Assembly (NCBI RefSeq): GCF_014197795.1
Contig: NZ_JACIGI010000018.1
Coordinates: forward strand, 23,784 to 87,783
Length of the DNA stretch: 64,000 nt
Reading direction: 5' to 3'
Source of the DNA: Roseospira goensis
GTDB lineage: Bacteria; Pseudomonadota; Alphaproteobacteria; Rhodospirillales; Rhodospirillaceae
The position numbers and the translations under genes are program-made. Below, piece by piece: positions 16,933 through 26,436 of this stretch (position 1 is the stretch's first letter; each line of letters begins with the position of its first letter). The notes under the pieces are model-generated. The model saw only the letters and a list, made by a program, of their open reading frames with translations, ran no database searches and was not told where the DNA came from.

Positions 16933-17480
16933 GCGAAGGCACCCGGACGCCGTCGGGCGCGCAGCCGCTGCCGCCCGGTCCTGAGCAGGACGCCCTGTTG
17001 AAGGCGGTGGGCCAGGAGATCGACGACAAGGGCTTCGTGGTCTCCAGCGTCGACAAGCTGGTGAACTGGGCGCGCACCGGGTCGTTGTGGCCGATGACCT
17101 TCGGCCTGGCCTGCTGCGCCCTGGAGATGATACACGCCTACAACGCGCGCTACGACCTGGACCGCTTCGGCGTGGTGCCGCGCCCCAGTCCGCGCCAGTC
17201 GGACGTCATGATCGTGGCCGGGACGCTGTGCAACAAGATGGCGCCGGCGCTGCGCAAGGTCTATGACCAGATGGCGGAGCCGCGCTGGGTCATCTCGATG
17301 GGATCCTGCGCCAATGGCGGCGGATACTATCACTATTCGTATTCGGTGGTGCGGGGCTGCGACCGCATCGTGCCCGTGGACATCTATGTGCCCGGGTGTC
17401 CGCCCACGGCGGAGGCGCTGGTGTACGGCGTCCTTCAGCTTCAGAAGAAGATCAACCGCACCGGCTCCCTGTTTCGGTAA
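16923..17480 (+). CDS. nuoB: NADH-quinone oxidoreductase subunit B
   Basis: NuoB carries cluster N2, the last iron-sulfur centre before quinone. The 185-residue protein has the adjacent cysteines in [10 protein letters not shown] plus GSCANGGG and [11 protein letters not shown], which supply the remaining ligands. The N-terminal 25 residues are a variable proline-rich leader. The ATG at 16923 lies inside the end of nuoA. A 135-base spacer follows before nuoC; no gene or repeat was seen in it. Confidence 0.98.
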   Translation: MGVSEGTRTPSGAQPLPPGPEQDALLKAVGQEIDDKGFVVSSVDKLVNWARTGSLWPMTFGLACCALEMIHAYNARYDLDRFGVVPRPSPRQSDVMIVAGTLCNKMAPALRKVYDQMAEPRWVISMGSCANGGGYYHYSYSVVRGCDRIVPVDIYVPGCPPTAEALVYGVLQLQKKINRTGSLFR

Positions 17481-17615
17481 ACGGGAGGGGCGGAGAGTGG
17501 GGCGTCCGCCGCCGAGGGCGGGGGCGCGCCGGGTCGTGCTGTCGCCGCAGGGCGGGGCCGGCACGCGAAGGGCCACGTGGGTGGCCACACGAATGGCGTT
17601 GACGGGGTGACCACC

Positions 17616-18260
17616 ATGCTTCTGTCCTCAGAGCAGATCGAAGCCCTTCAGGACCTGGGCCAGCATATCGCGGCGGCGCTGCCCGACGAGGTGCGCGAGA
17701 CCCATTTGGCCCAGGGAGAGCTGGTGGTCAGCATCAACCGGCACGACGTGGTGCGGGTGCTGACCTTCCTGCGCGACGATCCAAACTGCCTGTTCGTGCA
17801 GCTCATCGACGTCTGCGGCGTGGACTACCCGGACCGAGACGAGCGCTTCGAGGTCGTCTACAACCTGCTCAGCCTGAAGCACAATCAGCGTGTGCGGGTG
17901 AAGCTGCCGGCCGCCGAGGACACGCCGGTGCCGTCCGTGGTCGACGTGTTCAAGGCCGCCAACTGGTTCGAGCGCGAGGTCTGGGACATGTACGGGGTGT
18001 TCTTCTCCGGTCATCCGGACCTGCGCCGGCTGCTGACCGACTACGGCTTCGAGGGCCACCCGTTGCGCAAGGACTTCCCGCTCACCGGGCTGGTGGAGAT
18101 GCGCTACGACGACGAACAGGCGCGTGTGGTCTACGAGCCGGTGCGGCTGACCCAGGACTTCCGCAATTTCGACTTCCTGAGCCCGTGGGAGGGCGCGCTG
18201 GATCCGAGCGTGGAGGCGGCCGCGCGGGCGCTGCCCGGCGACGAGAAGGCGACGGGCTGA
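17616..18260 (+). CDS. nuoC: NADH-quinone oxidoreductase subunit C
   Basis: NuoC is a peripheral-arm subunit of the 30-kDa family, packing against NuoD. The 214-residue protein shows the signature [39 protein letters not shown] in overlapping form, diagnostic for the family. The ATG at 17616 is chosen because GGGGTGA lies 5 bases upstream; an in-frame ATG at 17577 lacks this. C and D are separate genes, as in other alphaproteobacteria and mitochondria, not fused as in E. coli. Confidence 0.97.
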   Translation: MLLSSEQIEALQDLGQHIAAALPDEVRETHLAQGELVVSINRHDVVRVLTFLRDDPNCLFVQLIDVCGVDYPDRDERFEVVYNLLSLKHNQRVRVKLPAAEDTPVPSVVDVFKAANWFEREVWDMYGVFFSGHPDLRRLLTDYGFEGHPLRKDFPLTGLVEMRYDDEQARVVYEPVRLTQDFRNFDFLSPWEGALDPSVEAAARALPGDEKATG

Positions 18261-18308
18261 CGATCCGGACCGGGTGACGGCACGGGAACCGACAAGGCGG
18301 GCGAGACC

Positions 18309-19490
18309 ATGGCGCAGACCGAAATCAAGAGCTACAACCTCAACTTCGGACCCCAGCATCCGGCCGCCCACGGCGTGCTGCGGCTGATCCTGGAGCTGTC
18401 CGGCGAGGTGGTGGAGCGCGCCGATCCGCATGTGGGCCTGCTGCACCGGGGCACCGAAAAGCTGATCGAATACAAGACCTATCTCCAGGCGCTGCCGTAC
18501 TTCGACCGGCTGGACTACGCCTGCCCGCTGAACATGGAGCATGCCTATGTGCTCGGCGTGGAGAAGCTGCTGGGCATCGATGTGCCGCCGCGCGCCAAGT
18601 ACATCCGCACGCTGTATTCCGAGATCACGCGCATCATCAACCACATCATGAACACGACGTCGTTCGCGCTCGATATCGGCGCGATGACGCCGATGCTGTG
18701 GGGCTGGGAGGAGCGCGAACATCTGCTGGAGTTCTGCGAGCGGGTCTCGGGCGCGCGCATGCACATGGCCTACTATCGGCCGGGCGGTGTCGCGAAGGAC
18801 CTGCCGGACGACGGGCTGCTGGACGACATCTACAAGTGGTGCGACCGGTTCGAAGCGTTCATGGTCGACATGGAATCCCTGCTCGACGAGAACCGGATCT
18901 TCAAGCAGCGCTGCGTCGATATCGGCATCGTCTCGCAGGAGGACGCGCTCAACTGGGGCTTTACCGGCCCGGTGCTGCGCGCCACCGGGATCCCCTGGGA
19001 CCTGCGCAAGGCCCAACCCTACGATGCCTTCGAGGACATGGAATTCGACGTGCCCGTGGGGACGACCGGCGACGTCTATGCGCGCTACCTGGTGCGCATG
19101 GAGGAGATGCGCCAGTCCATGCGGATCATGCGCCAGTGCATCGAGAAGATGCCCGACGGTCCGGTCAAGGTGGACGACAACAAGATCGTGGCGCCGTCGC
19201 GTCCGGAGATGAAGCGCTCGATGGAGGCGCTGATCCACCACTTCAAGCTCTACACCGAGGGCTTCAAGGTGCCGCCGGGCGAGACCTATACGGCGGTCGA
19301 GGCGGCCACCGGGGAGTTCGGCGTCTACCTTGTGTCGGACGGCAGCAATCGCCCGTACCGCTGCAAGATCCGCTCGCCGGGGTACGTGCACCTTCAGGGC
19401 CTCGACCTGATCTCTCGGGGCCACATGCTGGCCGACATCCCGGCCAATATTGGCTCCATTGACGTTGTGTTTGGCGAGATCGACCGATGA
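18309..19490 (+). CDS. nuoD: NADH-quinone oxidoreductase subunit D
   Basis: NuoD (49-kDa subunit) forms most of the quinone pocket. The 393-residue protein starts with the family motif [18 protein letters not shown], and has [16 protein letters not shown] and the C-terminal DVVFGEIDR. It is related to the large subunit of NiFe hydrogenases but lacks their metal ligands. The ATG at 18309 follows AAGGCGGG. Its stop overlaps the nuoE start (ATGA), indicating coupling. Confidence 0.98.
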   Translation: MAQTEIKSYNLNFGPQHPAAHGVLRLILELSGEVVERADPHVGLLHRGTEKLIEYKTYLQALPYFDRLDYACPLNMEHAYVLGVEKLLGIDVPPRAKYIRTLYSEITRIINHIMNTTSFALDIGAMTPMLWGWEEREHLLEFCERVSGARMHMAYYRPGGVAKDLPDDGLLDDIYKWCDRFEAFMVDMESLLDENRIFKQRCVDIGIVSQEDALNWGFTGPVLRATGIPWDLRKAQPYDAFEDMEFDVPVGTTGDVYARYLVRMEEMRQSMRIMRQCIEKMPDGPVKVDDNKIVAPSRPEMKRSMEALIHHFKLYTEGFKVPPGETYTAVEAATGEFGVYLVSDGSNRPYRCKIRSPGYVHLQGLDLISRGHMLADIPANIGSIDVVFGEIDR

Positions 19491-20155
19491 CCGCTGCGAA
19501 GACCATTCCGGACCGCGCCGAAACCCCGTTCGCCTTCAGCGATGCCAACCAGGCCGAGGTGGCGCGCATCCTGGCGAAATATCCGGCTGGGCGGGAGCGC
19601 AGCGCCATTCTGCCGCTGCTCGACCTGGCGCAGCGCCAGCAGGGCTGGATTTCGCGGTCGGTCGTGGAGGCGGTGACGGCGGTCACGGGCTGTCCGCCGA
19701 TCCACGTCTGGGAGGTCGCGACCTTCTACACCATGTACAACCTGGCGCCGATCGGCGCCCACCACGTCCAGATCTGCACCAACCTGTCGTGCTGGCTGCG
19801 CGGTTCGGACGAGGTGCTGCGCGCCGCCCGCGACGTGTTCGGGGTCGGCTTCGGCCAGACCAGCGCCGACGGCACGGTGACGGTGTCGCAGGTCGAATGC
19901 CTGGGGGCGTGCGTGAACGCCCCGATGATGCAGATCGGCGACGACTACTTCGAGGACCTGGACTACGACAGTGCCAAAGCCCTGTTCCAGGCCATCAAGG
20001 ACGGACGGCCGCTGACCGCCGGTTCGCAGGTGGGGCGCCAGTGTTCGGCCCCGCAGGACCGCATGACCACCCTGACCACCGATCCGACCACGGCCGAGGG
20101 GGGGCGCTGGACGGCGCCCGACAGCCCGGCCGCCGGCGGGAGCGGCGCCGATTAG
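19487..20155 (+). CDS. nuoE: NADH-quinone oxidoreductase subunit E
   Basis: NuoE (24-kDa, thioredoxin-like) carries the [2Fe-2S] cluster N1a in the NADH-input module. The 222-residue protein has the ligand pairs in [12 protein letters not shown] and CLGACVNAP. The last 60 residues are a low-complexity Ala/Thr/Gly-rich tail, as is common for alphaproteobacterial NuoE. The start overlaps the nuoD stop. The spacer to nuoF holds a 14-base tandem repeat. Confidence 0.97.
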   Translation: MTAAKTIPDRAETPFAFSDANQAEVARILAKYPAGRERSAILPLLDLAQRQQGWISRSVVEAVTAVTGCPPIHVWEVATFYTMYNLAPIGAHHVQICTNLSCWLRGSDEVLRAARDVFGVGFGQTSADGTVTVSQVECLGACVNAPMMQIGDDYFEDLDYDSAKALFQAIKDGRPLTAGSQVGRQCSAPQDRMTTLTTDPTTAEGGRWTAPDSPAAGGSGAD

Positions 20156-20224
20156 GGGCGCGCCGGGGGCCAGGGACCGTTGACCGGCGGCCGGACCGGA
20201 GGCCGCGCATCCCGACGAGACCAG

Positions 20225-20276
20225 GGAGTCGAGACCGGGGAGTCGAGACCGGGGAACCGAGACCGGGGAACCGAGG
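20225..20276. repeat. 14-base tandem repeat between nuoE and nuoF
   Basis: About 3.7 copies of a 14-base unit, GGAGTCGAGACCGG twice and GGAACCGAGACCGG for the later copies, end 21 bases before the nuoF start. Each unit contains a GGAG or GGA element that could resemble a ribosome-binding site, but the true one (AGAGGA) lies after the repeat. Confidence 0.9.
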
Positions 20277-20296
20277 GCAGACAGAGGACGCCCGCC

Positions 20297-21592
20297 ATGC
20301 TGCTGAGCGACAAGGACCGCATCTTCACCAACCTCTACGGGCACCATGACTGGTCCCTGAAGGGGGCGAGGGCACGCGGCGACTGGGACGGCACCAAGGC
20401 CCTCCTGGCCATGGGCCACGACTGGATCGTGGAGCAGGTGAAGGCGTCGGGCCTGCGCGGGCGCGGCGGCGCCGGCTTCCCCACCGGCCTGAAGTGGTCG
20501 TTCATGCCCAAGACCGTGGGCGAGCGGCCGCACTACCTGGTGGTCAACGCCGACGAGGGCGAGCCCGGCACCTGCAAGGACCGGGACATGATGCGCAACG
20601 ATCCGCACAAGCTGATCGAGGGCTGCCTGATCGCCGGCTTCGCCATGCGCGCCCATGCGGCCTACATCTATGTGCGCGGCGAGTTCTACCGCGAGGCCGA
20701 GCGCCTGGAGCACGCCATCGCCGAGGCCGAAGAGGCCGGCCTGCTGGGCGACGACGCCTGCGGCTCCGGCTGGCCGTTCCGGGTCTACGTGCACAAGGGG
20801 GCGGGCGCCTACATCTGCGGCGAGGAGACCGCGCTCATCCAGTCGCTGGAGGGCAAGAAGGGCCAGCCGCGCCTGAAGCCGCCGTTCCCGGCCGGCGTGG
20901 GCCTGTACGGCTGCCCCACCACGGTGAACAACGTGGAGAGCATCGCGGTGGTGCCGACCATCCTGCGGCGCGGCGCGTCGTGGTTCGCTGGCATCGGGCG
21001 CGAGAACAACACCGGGACCAAGGTGTTCTGCATCTCCGGGCATGTGAACAGACCGTGCAACGTCGAGGAGGCCATGGGCATCCCGCTGCGCACGCTGATC
21101 GAGAAGCACGCCGGCGGGGTGCGTGGCGGCTGGGACAACCTCCTGGCGGTGATCCCGGGCGGCGCCTCGGTGCCGGTGATCCCCAAGGAGATCTGCGACG
21201 ACGTGCTGATGGACTTCGATGCCCTCAAGGACGTCAAGTCCGGCCTCGGCACCGCGGCGGTGATGGTGATGGACAAGTCGACGGACATCGTCGCGGCCAT
21301 CGCCCGCCTGTCGGCCTTCTACATGCACGAGAGCTGCGGCCAGTGCACGCCGTGCCGCGAGGGTGCGGGCTGGATGTCGCGGGTGATGGACCGCATGGTC
21401 GCCGGCGACGCGGAGATCGACGAGATCGACGTGCTGGAAGAGGTGACACGACAGGTCGAGGGCCATACCATCTGCGCGCTCGGCGATGCCGCGGCCTGGC
21501 CGATCCAGGGCTTGATCCGGCATTTTCGGCCGGAGATGGAACGCCGTATTCGGGAGCGCCGCGGTGCCGGCACCCCGGCGGCCGCGGAATAG
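20297..21592 (+). CDS. nuoF: NADH-quinone oxidoreductase subunit F
   Basis: NuoF binds NADH and FMN and carries [4Fe-4S] cluster N3, the electron entry point of complex I. The 431-residue protein has the glycine-rich [16 protein letters not shown] (FMN/NADH site), [13 protein letters not shown], the [19 protein letters not shown] segment, and the cluster motif [12 protein letters not shown] with a distal cysteine in [10 protein letters not shown]. The ATG at 20297 has AGAGGA 8 bases upstream; the frame is open to 20180 but that stretch covers the tandem repeat. Confidence 0.98.
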   Translation: MLLSDKDRIFTNLYGHHDWSLKGARARGDWDGTKALLAMGHDWIVEQVKASGLRGRGGAGFPTGLKWSFMPKTVGERPHYLVVNADEGEPGTCKDRDMMRNDPHKLIEGCLIAGFAMRAHAAYIYVRGEFYREAERLEHAIAEAEEAGLLGDDACGSGWPFRVYVHKGAGAYICGEETALIQSLEGKKGQPRLKPPFPAGVGLYGCPTTVNNVESIAVVPTILRRGASWFAGIGRENNTGTKVFCISGHVNRPCNVEEAMGIPLRTLIEKHAGGVRGGWDNLLAVIPGGASVPVIPKEICDDVLMDFDALKDVKSGLGTAAVMVMDKSTDIVAAIARLSAFYMHESCGQCTPCREGAGWMSRVMDRMVAGDAEIDEIDVLEEVTRQVEGHTICALGDAAAWPIQGLIRHFRPEMERRIRERRGAGTPAAAE

Positions 21593-21655
21593 GCGGCCCG
21601 GACGATGACGGCGCAGTGATCCGGGCGCGGGAACAGGAAGAGAGGAACGGCGTCC

Positions 21656-23785
21656 ATGCCCAAGCTGACGATTGACGGCATCGAGGTCGAGGCCGAAGCC
21701 GGGATGACGGTCATCCAGGCCGCCGACCTGGTGGGCATCGAGATCCCGCGCTTCTGCTATCACGAGCGGCTGTCCATTGCCGGCAACTGCCGCATGTGTC
21801 TGGTCGAGGTCAAACCGGGACCGCCCAAGCCGGCCGCCGCCTGCGCGCTGCCCGTGGCCGAGGGCATGCAGGTGTGGACCCAGTCCGACCTGGCGAAGAA
21901 GGCGCGCAAGGGGGTGATGGAGTTCCTTCTCATCAACCACCCGCTGGACTGCCCGATCTGCGACCAGGGCGGCGAGTGCGACCTGCAGGATCAGGCCATG
22001 GCCTTCGGCTCCGACCGCTCGCGCTATCACGAGCACAAGCGGGCGGTGACGGAGAAATACCTGGGGCCGCTGGTCAAGACGGCCATGACCCGGTGCATCC
22101 ATTGCACCCGCTGCGTGCGTTTCATCGAAGAGGTGGCGGGCGTGCCGGAACTGGGCATGATCGGGCGCGGCGAACACTCGGAGATCACATCCTACGTCGA
22201 ACAGGCGCTGACCAGCGAGCTGTCCGGCAACATCGTGGACCTGTGCCCGGTGGGCGCCCTGACCAGCGCGCCCTACGCCTTCCACGCCCGGCCGTGGGAG
22301 CTGCACAAGGTGCAGTCCATCGACGTCCTGGATGCGGTGGGCTCGGCCATTCGGGTGGACGCGCGTGGCAACGCGGTGATGCGGGTGCTGCCGCGCCTGA
22401 ACGAGGAGATCAACGAGGAGTGGCTGGCCGACAAGTCGCGCCACGCCATCGACGGGCTGCGCTACCAGCGACTGGACCGTCCCTATGTGCGCGAGGACGG
22501 CACGCTGCGCCCGGCGTCGTGGGAGGAGGCCCTGCGGGCCGTGGCCGGACGCCTGCTGGCGACCGAGCCCGACCGGATCGCGGCCCTAGCCGGCGATCTG
22601 GCCGACGCCGAGGCGATGGTGCTGCTGAAGGACCTGATGGGGGTGGTCGGCAGCCCGCACCTGGATTGCCGCCAGGACGGCGCGGCGTTGGACCCGGCCG
22701 ACCGCGCCGGCTACCTGTTCAACCCCACCATCGCCGGCATCGAAGACGCCGATGCGCTGCTGATCGTGGGTTCGGACCCGCGCTGGGAGGCGCCGATCCT
22801 CAACGCCCGCATCCGCAAGCGCTATCTGATGGGCGGCTTCCCCATCGCGGTGCTGGGGCCGCGCACGGACCTGACCTATGCCGTGGAGGATCTGGGCAAC
22901 GACCCGGCGACCCTGGAGGCGCTGGCGACCGGGCGCCACCCGTTCGCGGAGACGCTGGCGCAGGCGAGCCGGCCGCTGATCCTGGTGGGGCAGGGCGCCC
23001 TGGCGCGGCCGGACGGCGCGGCGGTGATGGGCTATGTGCGCCGCCTGGCCGAGGCGGTGGGAGCCGTCGGGGCCGACGACTGGACGGGCCTGGCCGTGCT
23101 GCACACCGCGGCGGCGCGCGTGGGCGGGCTGGAGCTGGGCTTTGTGCCCGGCGCGGGCGGACGCGACACCGCGGGCATTCTGGCCGGCGCCGAGGCCGGC
23201 GACATCCAGGTCGTCTACCTGCTGGGGGCCGACGAGATCGACACGGCCCGCCTGGGCGACGCCTTCGTCATCTATCAGGGTCACCACGGCGATGCCGGCG
23301 CCAACCGGGCCGACGTGATCCTGCCCGGGGCGGCCTACACCGAGAAGAACGCGACCTACGTCAACACCGAAGGCCGCATGCAACAGACCTGGCTGGCGGT
23401 GCATCCGCCCGGCGAGGCGCGCGAGGACTGGAAGATCCTCCGCGCGCTCTCGGCCGCCATGGGCAAGCCGCTGGCGCAGAACACGATCCGCGACGTGCGC
23501 GCCCGCCTGGCCGAGGTCTCGCCGACGTTCGCGCCCGGCAACGACGGGGGCATCGTGCCGGCGACCTCCACGCCGGGCTTCGCGGCCTTCACGGGCCGGC
23601 TGGAGGCGACGCCGTTCGCCTCGCCGGTGCGCAATTACTACATGACCGACCCGATCAGCCGCGCCTCGCGCACCATGGCCGAGTGCACGGACGTGTTCAT
23701 TCACGGCAAGACCCACGGCACAACCGGGGGCGACGGTGGTCTGACCGCCGCCGCCGACAGCAAGCGGACGGGGACCGATGGCTGA
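21656..23785 (+). CDS. nuoG: NADH-quinone oxidoreductase subunit G
   Basis: NuoG (75-kDa) holds several iron-sulfur clusters of the peripheral arm. In the 709-residue protein the N-terminal ferredoxin domain has [20 protein letters not shown] ligands, then the [15 protein letters not shown] and [10 protein letters not shown] motifs for 4Fe-4S clusters. The C-terminal part is a molybdopterin-oxidoreductase-like fold without catalytic function. The length fits the short, mitochondrial-like form. The ATG at 21656 follows AGAGGA and the gene overlaps nuoH by 8 bases. Confidence 0.97.
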   Translation: MPKLTIDGIEVEAEAGMTVIQAADLVGIEIPRFCYHERLSIAGNCRMCLVEVKPGPPKPAAACALPVAEGMQVWTQSDLAKKARKGVMEFLLINHPLDCPICDQGGECDLQDQAMAFGSDRSRYHEHKRAVTEKYLGPLVKTAMTRCIHCTRCVRFIEEVAGVPELGMIGRGEHSEITSYVEQALTSELSGNIVDLCPVGALTSAPYAFHARPWELHKVQSIDVLDAVGSAIRVDARGNAVMRVLPRLNEEINEEWLADKSRHAIDGLRYQRLDRPYVREDGTLRPASWEEALRAVAGRLLATEPDRIAALAGDLADAEAMVLLKDLMGVVGSPHLDCRQDGAALDPADRAGYLFNPTIAGIEDADALLIVGSDPRWEAPILNARIRKRYLMGGFPIAVLGPRTDLTYAVEDLGNDPATLEALATGRHPFAETLAQASRPLILVGQGALARPDGAAVMGYVRRLAEAVGAVGADDWTGLAVLHTAAARVGGLELGFVPGAGGRDTAGILAGAEAGDIQVVYLLGADEIDTARLGDAFVIYQGHHGDAGANRADVILPGAAYTEKNATYVNTEGRMQQTWLAVHPPGEAREDWKILRALSAAMGKPLAQNTIRDVRARLAEVSPTFAPGNDGGIVPATSTPGFAAFTGRLEATPFASPVRNYYMTDPISRASRTMAECTDVFIHGKTHGTTGGDGGLTAAADSKRTGTDG

Positions 23786-24791
23786 CTTCTGGAGCGGCAT
23801 CGCCTGGCCGCTGATCATCATCGTCGCGCAGATCCTGCTGATCGTGCTGCCCCTGCTGGGCGCGGTGGCCTACCTGACCTATGCCGAGCGCAAGGTCATC
23901 GGGGCCATCCAGTTGCGCAAGGGACCGAACGTGGTCGGCCCCTTCGGCCTGCTGCAACCGATCGCCGACGGCGTGAAGCTGCTGCTGAAGGAAACGGTCA
24001 TCCCGACCGGGGCCGATCGGGCGGTGTTCGTGCTGGCGCCCCTGCTGACCTTCATCCTGGCGATGATCGGGTGGGCGGTCATCCCGTTCGACGAGGGCTG
24101 GGTCCTGGCCGATATCAATGTCGGGGTGCTGTATCTTCTGGCGATCTCGGGCCTGGGCGTCTACGGCATCATCATGGCCGGGTGGGCGTCGAACTCGCGC
24201 TACGCGTTGCTGGGGGGCTTGCGCTCGGCGGCGCAGATGGTGTCCTACGAGATCAGCATGGGCCTCATCATCATCTCGGTGCTGATGACGGCCGGAACGC
24301 TGAACCTGTCGGAGATCGTGCGCGCCCAGGGCGAGGGGGTGTGGTATGTCATTCCGCACCTGCCGATGTTCGTCATCTTCGTCGTGTCGATCCTGGCGGA
24401 GACCAACCGGGCGCCGTTCGACCTGCCGGAGGCCGAAGCCGAGCTGGTTTCGGGCTACAACGTCGAATACTCGGCGATGACCTTCGCCCTCTTCTTCCTG
24501 GGCGAATACGCCAACATGATCCTGATGTCGGCCATCGCGGTGGTGTTGTTCCTGGGCGGCTGGCTGCCGCCGTTGGATATCGCCCCGTTCACCTGGGTGC
24601 CCGGCATCATCTGGTTCGCGCTCAAGATCTGCCTGATCCTGTTCGTGTTCCTGTGGGTGCGGGCGACGTTCCCGCGCTTCCGGTATGACCAGCTCATGCG
24701 TCTGGGCTGGAAGGTGTTCCTGCCGCTGTCGCTGATCTGGGTGGTGTTGACCGCCGGCGTGCTGGTGACCTTCGACCTGCTGCCGGCCTGA
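23778..24791 (+). CDS. nuoH: NADH-quinone oxidoreductase subunit H
   Basis: NuoH (ND1 homologue) anchors the peripheral arm and lines the quinone channel. The 337-residue protein has eight predicted membrane segments and the conserved [20 protein letters not shown] loop, [20 protein letters not shown], and [20 protein letters not shown] with its conserved acidic residues. It begins inside the 3' end of nuoG. Confidence 0.98.
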   Translation: MADFWSGIAWPLIIIVAQILLIVLPLLGAVAYLTYAERKVIGAIQLRKGPNVVGPFGLLQPIADGVKLLLKETVIPTGADRAVFVLAPLLTFILAMIGWAVIPFDEGWVLADINVGVLYLLAISGLGVYGIIMAGWASNSRYALLGGLRSAAQMVSYEISMGLIIISVLMTAGTLNLSEIVRAQGEGVWYVIPHLPMFVIFVVSILAETNRAPFDLPEAEAELVSGYNVEYSAMTFALFFLGEYANMILMSAIAVVLFLGGWLPPLDIAPFTWVPGIIWFALKICLILFVFLWVRATFPRFRYDQLMRLGWKVFLPLSLIWVVLTAGVLVTFDLLPA

Positions 24792-24830
24792 GGGCCGTTG
24801 CGACCGCCGACCGAGGACGGGAGTTCGACC

Positions 24831-25319
24831 ATGTCATTCCTTGACCGCACCGCCCGGAGCTTCCTGTTGTCCGAGCTGCTTTCGGGCATGGTCCTGACCT
24901 TCAAGTACATGTTCAGGCCCAAATACACGATCAACTATCCGTACCAGAAGGGCTACCTGAGCCCGCGCTTTCGTGGCGAGCACGCGTTGCGGCGCTATCC
25001 CAACGGCGAGGAACGCTGCATCGCCTGCAAGCTGTGCGAGGCCATCTGCCCGGCACAGGCCATCACCATTGAGGCCGAGGAGCGCAGCGACGGCAGTCGG
25101 CGGACCACCCGCTATGATATCGACATGACCAAGTGCATCTACTGCGGCTTCTGCGAGGAGGCCTGCCCGGTCGATGCCATCGTCGAGGGACCGAACTTCG
25201 AGTTCGCCACCGAAACCCGCGAGGAACTGTTGTACGACAAGGAAAAGCTCCTGGCGAACGGGGATCGCTGGGAGGCTGAACTGGCCGCACGCCTGGAACT
25301 GGACGCACCCTATCGGTGA
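24831..25319 (+). CDS. nuoI: NADH-quinone oxidoreductase subunit I
   Basis: NuoI (TYKY) is an 8Fe ferredoxin-like subunit carrying clusters N6a and N6b. The 162-residue protein has two CxxCxxCxxxCP motifs, [12 protein letters not shown] and [12 protein letters not shown]. The ATG at 24831 gives [10 protein letters not shown]; the open frame before it is excluded because GAGG and GGGAG lie just upstream of this ATG. A 186-base spacer to nuoJ holds a short upstream ORF. Confidence 0.97.
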   Translation: MSFLDRTARSFLLSELLSGMVLTFKYMFRPKYTINYPYQKGYLSPRFRGEHALRRYPNGEERCIACKLCEAICPAQAITIEAEERSDGSRRTTRYDIDMTKCIYCGFCEEACPVDAIVEGPNFEFATETREELLYDKEKLLANGDRWEAELAARLELDAPYR

Positions 25320-25446
25320 GGGGGCGCCGGCCGGGCACCCGCCCGGGCTGGACCTGTCCGCCCGAACAGACTAGACAGAACGCGCCCCGGACGCCGTGCG
25401 TCCGGCGGTGCGCCCGTCCGACGGGACCGCGCCGAGGGGACATTAC

Positions 25447-25509
25447 ATGATGCAGCTGCCGCACAAGACGCCGGTCCGACACTGGCCGGCGAAGGGGGTT
25501 CGCGGATGA
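25447..25509 (+). CDS. Short ORF coupled to nuoJ (candidate leader peptide)
   Basis: A 20-codon ORF starts ATGATG at 25447 with GAGGGG 8 bases upstream and encodes [20 protein letters not shown]. Its TGA (25507-25509) overlaps the nuoJ ATG (25506-25508) as ATGA, the arrangement typical of translational coupling. The peptide is basic and has no recognisable domain. It may simply deliver ribosomes to nuoJ. A chance ORF is possible; conservation was not testable. Confidence 0.4.
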   Translation: MMQLPHKTPVRHWPAKGVRG

Positions 25510-26117
25510 TCCACGCCCTGACTTTTTACCTGTTCGCCGCGATCGCCGTGGTGTCCGCGTTCATGGTCGTCCTCAACCGCAACCCGGTGCACAGCGTGTT
25601 GTGGCTGATCCTCACGTTCTTCAACGGCGCCGGCCTGTTCGTGCTCATGGGGGCCGAGTTCGTCGCCATGCTCGTCGTCGTGGTCTACGTCGGGGCGGTG
25701 GCGGTGCTGTTCCTGTTCGTGGTCATGATGCTCGACATCAACATGCTGAGCCTGCGCGAGGGCATGCTGCAGTACGTGCCGGTCGGGGCGGCGATCGCGA
25801 TCATCCTCGCGGTCGAGGTCGGCTTGCTGTTCCTGGACTGGAGCTTCGCCGGCGAGGCCATGAGCCTGCGCGCGGCGCCGACGCCCGACGCGGGCGAGGT
25901 GACCAACACCGAGGCGCTGGGCAACCTGATCTACACCCAGTACGTCTACCTGTTCCAGGTCGCCGGCTTGGTGCTGCTGGTGGCCATGATCGGGGCCATC
26001 GTGCTGACGCTGCGGATCAACCCGAACGTGCGGCGCCAGGACATCGGACGCCAGATCAGCCGCCCCAAGAGTCAGGTTCTGGCGGTGCGCAAGGTCCGCA
26101 GCCGGGGGGGCATCTGA
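25506..26117 (+). CDS. nuoJ: NADH-quinone oxidoreductase subunit J
   Basis: NuoJ (ND6 homologue) is a five-helix membrane subunit between NuoA, NuoH and NuoK. The 203-residue protein has the conserved [20 protein letters not shown] and [20 protein letters not shown] segments; the latter is the pi-bulge helix linked to coupling. The ATG follows AAGGGGG. nuoK begins one base after its stop. Confidence 0.97.
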   Translation: MIHALTFYLFAAIAVVSAFMVVLNRNPVHSVLWLILTFFNGAGLFVLMGAEFVAMLVVVVYVGAVAVLFLFVVMMLDINMLSLREGMLQYVPVGAAIAIILAVEVGLLFLDWSFAGEAMSLRAAPTPDAGEVTNTEALGNLIYTQYVYLFQVAGLVLLVAMIGAIVLTLRINPNVRRQDIGRQISRPKSQVLAVRKVRSRGGI

Positions 26118-26118
26118 T

Positions 26119-26427
26119 ATGGAGATCGGCCTGTCGCACTACCTGACCGTGGCGGCGATCCTGTTCACGATCGGCGTGTTCGGCATCTTCGCGAACAAGA
26201 AGAACGTCGTCGTCATCATGATGTCGATCGAGTTGATGCTGCTTGCCGTCACGATCAATCTGGTCGCCTTCTCCACCTACCTCCAGGACATGGTGGGCCA
26301 GATCTTCACCATGTTCGTCCTGACCGTGGCCGCCGCCGAGGCCGGCATCGGCCTGGCCATCGTGGTGGTGTTCTTCCGCAACCGCGGCTCCATCGAGGTC
26401 GAGGACATCAACAGCCTGAAGGGGTAA
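26119..26427 (+). CDS. nuoK: NADH-quinone oxidoreductase subunit K
   Basis: NuoK (ND4L homologue) is a three-helix membrane subunit. The 102-residue protein has [18 protein letters not shown] and [18 protein letters not shown], containing the two conserved buried glutamates of the proton path. Length matches the family closely. nuoL follows after 9 bases. Confidence 0.97.
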   Translation: MEIGLSHYLTVAAILFTIGVFGIFANKKNVVVIMMSIELMLLAVTINLVAFSTYLQDMVGQIFTMFVLTVAAAEAGIGLAIVVVFFRNRGSIEVEDINSLKG

Positions 26428-26436
26428 GGCCGCGCC

